Below, one piece after another: positions 47,901 to 59,900 of a DNA stretch of 64,000 nt. Within the stretch, counting starts at the first letter, position 1, and every line of letters starts with the position of its first letter. Origin of the DNA: Styela clava (Eukaryota; Chordata; Ascidiacea; Stolidobranchia; Styelidae); the NCBI RefSeq assembly GCF_964204865.1, contig NC_135255.1, positions 15,777,135 to 15,841,134 of the forward strand, given 5' to 3'. A program made the position numbers and the translations under genes. Under the pieces are notes generated by a model. That model was not told the DNA's origin. It made no database searches and saw only the letters and a list, made by a program, of their open reading frames with translations.

Positions 47901-50900
47901 AGTTCTGGAAAATTTTCACGGGGTAACGATTGCCAGGACTTGATCATGTCAGATGCACTTGGGACTGAAGAAAAGCTCATCAAATTTAATTTTCAATGAT
48001 GGATGAGTTTTCAAGTCAATTAGTTCCAATTGTATATTGCTTGGCATCTTCATTATGGTTAGTTCACTAGGTGAAAATGGGTTTATGTTACTTATGTTAC
48101 TGCCCCCACCCGGCCAAGGGTAGAGTACTCTACCCTCGATTCTAATTGGCCTTTGCTAATCAGCTGTTTGGCCTAGCGTCGCGTGATTTTACTCCAGGCT
48201 TTTTCGAGATTAGTACTTGCGTCACAGCAAGCGATTTTACGCTTCGCTTTTGTTGACAACGGTCATTTGAAGTTTGGATGAAAAAGGTGGTATTTAGGGG
48301 TCATTTTCAGCATGTTGTGGGTTGATTTATAATCAATTTTTTAGGCTTTGGCAATTCAACTGGTTGTTCAATGGGTATTGGGAGATATTTGGGAAGTCTG
48401 GGCAGTGGAAAATCCATGTTTCAAGCTGATAAATGACGATTTTCCATTTTTTCCAGAAGTTCTGAACTTTTTACTTCAGTAGGGAAAAAATAGTAAATTT
48501 TACTAATTTTTGCTAAAACTCCAGAATGAATGTCATAAAGTCCGTCCAAAAGCTAACGTCGATAATCACCTGTTGTTTCTAATTCCAACAAGCCGTAAGT
48601 GGGCGACGTGGAGTAAGGAGAATAGATTTTAGGTACAATCAAAAGTCACCATGTAAATCGCAAAAAAACGGCTTGGCGTGGAGAAGCCAAGTGCAATTAA
48701 CAATTTTGGCATGAAAAGGGTTAAAGATGCAATGCGCCACCTCTAATCATGCAATGCGCCACGTTTGGCGCATGCGCCATAGGTTGGCCACCCCTGGTAT
48801 ATATAATATACCGTATTTTCCGGCGAATAAGTCGCTTTTCTAGACCCAAATTTAGGCCTGATTTTGGGGGGGGGTCGTTTTTCTAGGCGAGTATGATAAT
48901 TTTCATTTTTTGGTGTCGCCTTATTATGTATTAGGAAATGTTCTTTTATGGTGGACGCAATCGCGAGTTGAATACAATTAGATTAAAATTAGGTTAAAGA
49001 CAGTTTGAATTCCCGTATATAGTTATTATGGATTGAATATTACGCTACAAGAAAACGTCATTATAGGCTATTTTAACCATTGTGCAAACGCGACGACCGC
49101 TCAAAAGGCATTGCATGGTAATTTGAGATTCCGATGTTGATGCAATTTTACTACCCCGACTCATTGGCAGGTTATATGCAAAACCCCATTTTTTCAGGCT
49201 TAAAAACGGGCCTCGTCTTATTGACCGGGTAGACTTATTTGCCGGGAAATACGGTATATATATATCATACGCACTTGGCATTCAATGCATTTCGTGCGAA
49301 ACAAATATTGATCACACTTCATATAAATATAAGATAGTTTGTTTATTATAGTATGGGTGGGTGCTCCCGTAGTACATGTACCAAGATGGCGCACAACCTG
49401 AACATATGTGTACCAGGTTAGGGTTATCAGGTTGTGCGCCATCTTGGTAAGCATACTACTGGAGCGCCCCAGGATGCAGAACAAATAATAATTGCAAAAA
49501 AAACGAACCGCTATTGCAAGTGGCTACTATGAAGATTTTCAGTTTTTTTAAGTGATAAAGTGTTCCGGAGAAAACGGAACGAAAATAGGTTTCTTTTTTA
49601 TATTAGCTGAAGACGAATGTGGATGCAGATCGTCGTCCATATTTTGCGATGGCCAAGGACATTGTCCGTTTGAAATAGATGAATGCTTCTGCGAAAATAA
49701 TACTCGGTCAGATGAAAGTGAGTTTTGTTTTTTTAATTTTTTAAGGAAGAACTTCTGAAATGAAAAATATCTTATCAATAAATGAACACCCGGTGATAGA
49801 AATGTCATAGGAATGCAATATCGCGCAATGAATGGCCTCGCTTTAACTCTTCGTGAATCTCTCATTCTCATTTAAAACGGGTTGTTGTTTTCATTGTTTT
49901 CCGGGTACTCCCGTATTATGTATACCAGGTTAAGGTTAGACCATAATTTTATTCCGATTTTCCTTATTTTAGTTCTATTACGAGTCGGGGACTGTCTGTG
50001 TTATCCAAGTGGATATATAGACAGTGGGTATATTCACTTGGTTGACACAGACAGTCTCCGACTCTTATAATAGAACTAAAATAAGAAAAAGCGGAATAAA
50101 ATTATAGCCTAACTCTAACCTGGCACACATAATACGGGAGTACCCCAGTTTTCATTAAAAATATAAATAAAACCTGTTTAAAATGAATGGAAATCAAAAC
50201 CGCATTGACGGTTACTTATTTTTCCAAACAACGTACTTTTTTAGTTCAATCTGACGATAAATGTTTTCAATGTTTGGATGGATCTCGTGTGATTTCATCT
50301 ACGCAAGTTTGTGACAATGTTATACACTGCACGGATTTGTCAGACGAATGTCTATGTGTCCGCGAACAATCTCTGGATCTTGAAGCTTTATGTCAAGATA
50401 TATACGGTATGTTTTGCGCTGTTGGTATTACTTACCTTAATACCGATTTTATTGGTGTCAATTATAAACAGGCAAGCACGGGAGAAAATGAGAAAAATAG
50501 GAAAAAAAACATTAAATAAATGAACAAGAAAAAAACAATGAATCAAACATTTCATTTGGTCTTACTATTAAAATAGAAAAATTTGAACGCCTCTTTATTT
50601 CTATTTCGCAAAAAAAGAAATGTGTTTACAAGGCAAATAATATTCATAAAACTGAATATCTAAACCAATTCCTAAAATGTTATATATTCATAGAAACTAA
50701 CTAATATTTTCCATCTTTTCATCATTTTTTCATTTCGAAGATGTTTCATCTTTTTCTTTTATTATAAATTATAAATATTTTTTTTTATTATTTGGGGTTT
50801 GGTGTTCCTCTAAATGCTACAGTCACAAAATAATAACATTGACAAACGTTTTCCATTTTGTTACATCTAGAATTTTTAACTTTCGAAGTGATTTCATATA

Positions 50901-53900
50901 ATACAGATTTCATTCCTTGTTAATTTAGGCAAAAATGAAGAAATTCAAGATACCCCAATGAACTGTTCGTTATCAACAGTGGATGGCTGCCTGTTCAAAG
51001 ACCTTATTTGTAATGGAAGGTATTGTAAATAAACATGATACCATCCCTTACTATATACTTCGTTACTGTCAGAAAATCAAGTTAATAAATTTTTGTTTCG
51101 ATGTGAAAAGTATTCTCATGAATTAAAATTAAATAGTAAAATTTTAGGCAAAGAACTCGAACGAAACAAAGTACAGGTAATAGAGCCTTCTTTTTTCTTT
51201 AGATACTGAAAATTCAAAATCGAATTATCTATTAGTTGCGATCAAAAGAGATTTTTATCCAACAAAAACAGTAACTCTGAAAATAAGTCACAAAATGGCT
51301 ACGCTTTTATTGCTCAAACTTTTATTGGATTAGGAAGAAAAAAACATTTAAATGTTTTAGATTTGACGAAGTGACAAAAAGAGATGAAAAGTTTTGTCCA
51401 CGTATATCCACAGATGCAGTGTGCTCAGGTAAACAACTCTTATTTGTATTAATAATGTAGTTAGTGTAAAAATAGGCATTTATTATAGACATTAATTTCA
51501 TTAATGAATTGTCCATCTCAGATGCTGACCATTTGATAGAACTCGGTATTCCAAGATGCAACTACGAATGTCAATTTTCAGGTTTGCCAGCTTCACTATT
51601 ATTGTGTTTACATATGTTTGATGATAAAAAGGCCGTAAACGCTATTTCACCTCGGATACCACACAAATATCAAAAGTATCCTCAAAAATGCACTTTTTCG
51701 CATAGTATTTCAATTAAAGTAGCCAAGTCATGTGATCATTTTTGAAATTTTTGAAAGTCGTTGTTATTGTATCTCTTCGGTGGGTGAATAAAAAGAGAAT
51801 TTGTTCAAGATAAAATCAGCGGTAAATCGGTAATGCATATATAGCATTATATTCTCTTTCGGGACGAACCGAAAATAAATTCAAGCAGTCACCCGAAAGT
51901 ACCGAACCACCAATGCCGAAAAGCTTTACAAAAGCTTGCCAATATGTTTATTTTGTTTGTGATTGGTTAGTTTTACTTGAATCTGATTTATATTCCAGGA
52001 AAACGAGCAGTTACATGTGACGGGAAACTAACGTGTGAACAATTTGACGACGAATGCAGCGATGCGTGTGAAAACCAGCCTGAGTTTTGCAGATTCGTAG
52101 AGTAAGTTTCATCCAGTAAAATATTGCGAGAGAAAAATTCCTATTTCTGTTTTAGTTGTCTGATGTGTAGGGTTTTTTTAGAAAAATAATAAAGCATGTC
52201 CATTTTGGGGAATGTTTGATGATTACATTGGGAATTTTATTTTTTTATACTCTCAAAATTTCAATTGACAACCACCACGAATCAAAATGATAGATGTGTA
52301 TACAATATGAGAACATGTATACAAATTTGTGAAGTGCCAACTCGCGAAAGCACTCTCAAGATGCGTATCAAGAGTTTTGTAATGGTACAGTACGAAGGGT
52401 CGCAGAAACAACTATTAATATCACACTGCTTAGTCTCTCAAAACACTTTTCTACAATATTTCTACTTTTCTACAATACTTTGGCGCGGCGGTGTGGCTCA
52501 ACGGGCTAAGCGTTAGGGATACGCTCGCCACCGCACCTCTAATTACTCTGCGTGGGCTCGCAGGTTCGAATCCCATGCAGGGATGGTTATGTGCGAGAGG
52601 ATTGCTGGACTCCTCGCCGTCGTTGGGTGGTTCACGTAACCGTTGGTCGGTTGGGTGGTCCACGTAACTGCTGGTCGGTTACGGCTTCCTCCACCACCAA
52701 GTCCATGCTTCCGAAAACAAACAATACAGTAAAACTAATCCCATACCCGACTTGGAATGGTAACCGGACGAGAGGCCGTGGTTCGCCATATGGATAAGCC
52801 GTCTTATCGGCTATCCTCTCCCCCGGGATAAATATGTAAATCCTATCCTATCCTAATCGTAATTCATAATAGAAATGATAATGAACAGATGATTATTTTG
52901 TTCTCAGACCCGAGTTGTTTCTTGGTTCAAATTTCGTCTGTGGTAGTTCGTTGTTGTGGGGTTGGGATAGAGTTGAGGCAGAAGAAGTATGCAATGGAAT
53001 ACCGGACTGCATTGGGGGAAACGACGAATTGTACTGCATGAACAAGTACGCCTACGTTATAAATTTCAACATTCTGCATTATATTATATCGTCAGACTAA
53101 TAAAAAAATTGCCTAAGTCAAATTTTGACATTTTGGGTAAATCAAAAAAAACTTCATAACTTTCCCATTTTTCAATCTATTTCAAAAAAATTTTCATCTA
53201 AATTTATCTTATCAAATTTTTAATTATTTTAGGATATCTATAACTTCCAAATTCTATTTTATATGCGCTAAAATTGACTTAGGCATTTTTTTTATTCCCG
53301 CACCCTGAGTTAGGCAATATTATTCACATCTTCGCCCTATATTTTCTCTGTACATTCGCTTGACCTATATACTTTGTAAAAGTCCATTCGGCAATTAATG
53401 AGTGACTTCCATTAAATTAATATGACACGAAAGCCAAGTCAAAATTCGATATTCCTCCTTAATCATAATTTGACTTTGATGAACATAAGAATAGATGTCA
53501 GCCCACAGGCCAGATGCATTGTATTCAATTGATACAAGGAATGTAAAATTTCACAACTCAAGCAACAAACAATATAATAGAATCAAAACATAAATAACTC
53601 TTTTGAACCTAAAACATCAACATAAACAAACAACTGTAATCATGAATTTATAGTAGTATACTTCATTTAAGTTTGTATAATCTACTCGTGAGGAAGGTTG
53701 TCATAAAAAGGATGACAGTCAATTGGCATAATTGATTTCATTTCTTGAAGATCATTAAATTTCCTTGCACAAACTGAAATACGAGATCTGAACATTGGCA
53801 CCCATTGACTTTGAACATTCTGTACACGGTGTGGAGCGCTTTCAAAATTGCTTTCTCAAACGAAAGCTTGTAACGAATACTACCATCACTTCGTACTTCA

Positions 53901-56900
53901 GGGCACGCAAATCATGCACTCTGGGATCTCCTACTCTTTTCCGGGTCTAATGCTTTGAAGGAACAATTGATTCATTCTTTTGAAATCAGTGTGCCTCATT
54001 TGGCGAACATGATAGGGCGATGGATGGATTCTTGCGGATTCCATAAGTACGATCAAATCTCTTTCAGAAAAAATGTCGCCTACGATCTTTCGTTCAATGA
54101 CGCTGTGCATCGAGTCACATTCCATTTGTGTATGTCCAGCCACCAAAAATTTTTGCTCTATATCTATGTTGTAAGTTCTTGCCAGACTAGAATATGCATT
54201 GGCTACCGTGCCATTCCTATTTTGGTAACCACATCCATCGCTCCGAACTATGATATGCTTCAGCTCGGGATTATTACAAATGATTCGCTTAAAGTGCTCA
54301 AACTCCACGTAAGCAAATACTTCACTAGAAAGATTGCCTTCAGTTTCATACCAGACGTAACAGTAACCTGCTTTTGATTTCGTATCATAGAAAGTGAAAT
54401 TGTGTACCTGTAGCTTAGTTCTGTAATATGAGGTACTAGCTCTCGTTCTAGGACATAAAAGCACGGCCTGTAGATCCATCGTCCAAACGGATTTATTTGC
54501 ACTTGCAGAATCTTTGTCGGTTATTTTTTTCTTTTCTAGCATCATCCTTCAGTTTGATATGCAAGCTTACTCAACTGTACTCATGTTACCATGTTTGTAA
54601 CCTACACACTTATCACACTGATCCTTTCGGGTAATGAAAACTGAGTATTTATATCTGTGAAAAATCTCGTTGAAATAAGCTTCACTAACGACCCTCCTGT
54701 TTTCTTCCTCTGCAACATTTTGGTAATGTCTGTGGAGGGCAGATATTGTGGTGCCTGGATACAAAAATTTTATGTTTCTGTAACTTGGCAATTTTCTACA
54801 ATAATGCGAGAGTACAGTTGGTAGAGTGCTGAGCCACTCTTTTATAAACTCTCTATCCCTTTGACTTACTTTTGCACACTTTCCACTTTTCGGACCTGCT
54901 TGAACAACAGCTGTTTGGTTAGAAGAGGTTTTATCTTTAATCCAAGATACCTAAGTTCTGCAAGGCTTCCCAAACGTGGAAGCAAACATTTCTTTGCAGA
55001 CTGGCAGCTCAGAACCATTCGAAAGCTTTAGTTTGTAAACATATATATGAAGATTTTCTCCTAGATACACCGGATGATTTTTGTTGTTTAACCTCATGTG
55101 TCCCAATCAGAGTATTTATGAATATTTTGCGTTCATTCCAAGTCGTCATAGACCAAAATTTAATGAACATAGCAAGTCTTTGATCTTCATCTATAACGTT
55201 ACACTGGCGAGTTTTGACTTTGCTACAGAATGCAGATCTACATGGTGGCCCTGGTTGACGATTGGGCACATTCTTTCCTGTCCAGTTTCTATATGATTTT
55301 CCACGGAGGCGCCTGATTTTTCCTTTATTTTGTTTCCATTTATCGTGCACTGGTCTCTTTCTCGGTTAGGTGAGGGCTCGTCATAGGTTTTAATAGTGCC
55401 ATCTGATCTTGTAGAGCCTTCATTGATATTGTTCGAAATACTCGTCGTGTCCAGATTATCGAAACTTACATCAATATCCAGTATTTCGTGGAACGGTAAA
55501 TAGCCACTTTCATATATGAATATGCATCGGAATCCCCCTCGCAACCATCGAGCTGAAGCTCTATAAAACTTCCAACTTCATTCACCTCATCTGTGAAAAT
55601 TAAATACGAATACATATTAAGATCGCTCGCTACTATCGCCGTATAAATCCACATTTTTTGGCGTTCAATAACTTACCACGTGTGACACTATCATTTGCAG
55701 AAGCATTTCCAAGTAGAGCATAGTTTCTCATCTTCCTGGACTCCATACTGTTAATATTCGATCACTGCAATTACTTGCCGGTAGCGTCCAGATGTTGAAA
55801 TAAATATATGTTTTAGAACACCCCACTTGAACCAGAAAGCGTTGCTAGTCGAAGAGTGTCGTAACGACACCAGAACGTACAAAAACAGGATGCGGACAGG
55901 CGTGTTTAAATGTGCCTATATCAATTATAGTCAGTTAAGGGCCTAAACTTTAGGCAAAACCAAAATCTGCCGAAGTCCACTTCCTGAGATAGGGAGATTC
56001 GTTTTTGCCCCCTAGCGGCTGAATTATACCAGATATGAATGTTTAAATAACATAGAAAGATAGATTTTTCCCCAACGAATCCAGCGATACCAAAATATCA
56101 AAATCGACAAAAAGTGACTTGGGCAATTTTTTTATTAGTGTGACAATATTCAATTGTCCGGGTCATCAAACAAAGAATGCGATACAAGAGTATCTTTGCT
56201 TTTTAAATTTTTGAGTTTGAAAAATTGAATGATTGATATTACGTCAAAAATTGGTACTCGCGTGGTACTGTGTGTACCAGATTAGGGTTAGGCTATAACC
56301 GAAACCCCGTGAATATACCCCCTGCCCATAGGTTCCGTCCCTTTACACAACTTGATGTAAAATAGGCGTACAAAATTAGGTACTTGTGTGATATGCATAT
56401 GTTTATCTCTTCGACAGATGTGTTAGTATATATATTGGTTTACATGAAACTAGAAGTAATTCAAACCAACACTGAGACAGAGAAAGAAAAAATTCACGTT
56501 GCGAGGGAGCAAACTTTCTCTGGATTTAACGGAGAAATCTTGTTGGCAAGCGAAAACCTCTAACGCAGCATTTCCTAATCTGAGTAAATTTACCACTGAG
56601 AATAATGTTCTTTGTGTTTGGTGAATAAATTTGAACCAAATAATATAAATTGAATCTAAATCTAATTAAATCAAATCTAAAGTAAGACTTGACGTTGAAT
56701 CTTATATTGAACAGGTTTTCGCCAATAAACAATGTCAATCTTCACAATAAATAAATATATTGAAATAATTTACTAATTAGGTTTTCAATAAATGAGCACC
56801 ATCAAGTACATTGAGGGTAAATCTAGTAACCAGCTTTGCTAATATTTCTAGCGAAACAAACAAGAACCTTTTTAGGGAAGACGGGGCGTTATAATCTAAT

Positions 56901-59900
56901 ATATATTGAATAAATCAAACGAAGCCAGATTTCGTCCATCAGAAAGTTTTGCAACCCTGACAATAAACCAAACCTATGATATTTACGCTTTCTTTGAATT
57001 CGGTCAGGAAGATCAAAAAGAATGGCCGCAGAAGCCAATTCGCATATAGCAGCGTGTGCCGCACATTGTCGATTTTTACTGATACTTTCTCGGTCTTTTA
57101 CTGGATGAATATATATATTCCGTTAGAAGAGCTTTATAAACGCTTTTGATTCGTGTCGGCATTCATATTAAAATTATTATCAAGATATAATATTCAATTT
57201 ATTGTTCTTTATCATTTGTTACAGGTTCTACTGTGATTCTGAACCCCCAATACATATACCAATTGAGAAAAAATGCGACTTGATCCCGGTAATATTTGTT
57301 ACTGTTGATGAAGTTATTTTTATGATATGAAAAACATAAATTATATAATAATAAAAAATATCTCCTGTGAAGTGAAATGGTTAGCCGTTCATGGCTTCTT
57401 AAAGTGTATGTTGCATCTAGAATAATTACCTGGTAATTTAATGTTAATAATCGATGTGATAGAACAAGCAGATAAATGTCGTAGATTTTCATGACTAACC
57501 TCTTTTATCAACCTTCTTCTCCAGAGGGATTAAATAAATTTGAAAATCCTATTCTGGTAGTTAGTTAGAACATGTTGTTAGCGCGTTTAATACAAATGAA
57601 GGCTCGTCCTCCAAATAGTTCATTCCCTAACGGGTTTTTCTTGTTCACCTCTTCTTTCAACGGAAACAATATCTTTATTGCAGGATTGCGAGGACCAGAG
57701 CGACGAATTATATTGTGGTAACAACACATACGATTGTCAGGTATAATCTACGGCAGAATATAGTTATAGCATTTCCTAATATGTTTGGTCTACAAGTTAT
57801 ACTCGGAACAAAACAGTGTACAACCAGCCACTGGTAGGGGAAAAAGCCGCGAGCCACAAATTTATTTAACATAGATTTTCTAGTAGTTGCAGACACGAAA
57901 TCGATCTTATGACATGCGTTGTTTGCTTTGCACATCCTTGGGTATAGGCTTTGCGAGCCGCACACCATTCAAAATCAGCACTTCTCCGCGGGCCGCAAAA
58001 TCATTTCTTGCAGGCCGCATTTGGCCCAGGTTGCACACCCCTGCCTTAGAAACTCGCATGAAAAAAAAATTTTTTTTGTAAGTACAGACTAATCCATATA
58101 TATATTTTTATATTCGGAAGATGAATTGTTTATTGGATTGAGGATTCCGATTTCCCAGTTTCAAAAACTTTAATTAAAAAATTCAAATTCAAATATTAAA
58201 TTTTTAAATATTTTTTTTCGTTGAAACTAGATATCGAAAAACAAATCTGAAAGTTGTGGCATCACTCATTTCTACTGCAATGACAATGGCACAACGCTGT
58301 ATTTGGACAGAAGAAAGCAGGTACGGAAAAATAGCAAATTTTGTAATTAAATATCGTTCATACAGCACATATGTTTCATCTGAGTATTGTACGATTAAAA
58401 CGTGAATTTTCTACTATAAAGCTTGCATATATATAAAGAAAATGGAAGTACTATATATGCAGTGGGATTCAGCCGGTTCGCACCGGTTCTATAGGACCGT
58501 CTCACGAAATTTTATGAGATCAGCAAACCGATTAGCATTACTGGTGACTGTCGATGTTCTGTTTGTTCTGTCTGAAAAATGTGACTTTTGTGAAGGAACC
58601 GGCTGACAAAAAATTTGAATCCCACCACTGTATAAATGGGAGTACAAAATATGAGCTTTATTGCGGCAAATGATATGGTACCAACCAGCTTTATCTCTGC
58701 CAGGTTTATCACGCAAAAAAAAATGAAAGCGGGCATTCCAGTGCAGACACTCTGGCCTTATCTCCGTTAGGTTTATTAAGCAAAAAAATACTCAAGCGTC
58801 ACGTCCAGTACAGACACATATTTCTGCATTTTAGTTGAAGTTCAGCCAGCTTTACAGTTATATCGCCGCAGCAAAAGCAAATTAGGTTATGTCATATTTT
58901 TCTGAAATGAACTTTTTTCATTCTTTCATTGTGGACCAGTGACCATCCTTTGGTATGGGTTTCAAAGGTATATACCGGTTTTCATTTTTTATTTTAGGTA
59001 TTCTGTCCTGTTTTAGAATACTATTATAGAATGCGATTTGGTCAAAACTTCAAAATGTGGCAAAAGCTAATTTGGTTCTATTTGGGCGGTATAACCTTGG
59101 CCAAGATAAATTTTTAAACATCATTTTATTACTATCAGTAGAAGTTACCCAATGATTCCACAATGCCTTTTGCGCTATAGTATTTTTCTTGTATTGCATA
59201 TTATCATTTTTTAGTTACCAACGATTTTCAATACACAGGTTTGTGACGGTAACGAGGATTGTAAATCGGGTGTTGATGAATGCCAGAATTGCACTGTTGG
59301 AATCTTTTCAGATGATGATGCAATGATCAGTTCAAAGCCAATTATTCCCTTTTTGTGGTTGATAAGTAAGATGGGTAATTCTAGATGGGATTTCGGCAAA
59401 CGAGTAAACTGTAATGAAGCAATTAAATAAATACAAAAACAAATTATTTACTCATCATGATTAATGAAATATACAATGCAAATTTTGTGATCAATCACAA
59501 AATATTTACGAGGTACATGTCTCCAGACCATTATTTTAACATAAATGAATGAGGCATTTATCTGGGTCAATATATTTCCACAAACACAGTACAAATTATG
59601 GTACTCCTGTAGTATGCGAACCAAGATGGCGGTACCGGAACGTAGTATGTGTACCAAGTTAGGGTTAGGTCAAAATTTTATAGTTCGGGGAGTAGCCAAG
59701 TGACTCCTATAGAAGTCGTATCTGAAATTATGGCCTAACCTTAACCTGGTACACACATTACGTTCCGGTGTCCGCCATCTTGGTTCACGTACTTTGGGAG
59801 TACTAATATTTCATTTTCTCATTACAAACAAGTTTCCAAACCAATAATATAACATAAATTGATAAGGCATTTATCTGGGCCGATATATTTACACAAATAC

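Noticed and set aside
53955..54377. 140-codon + strand frame
   Set aside because: It is the antisense shadow of the DUF7869-like block on the minus strand.
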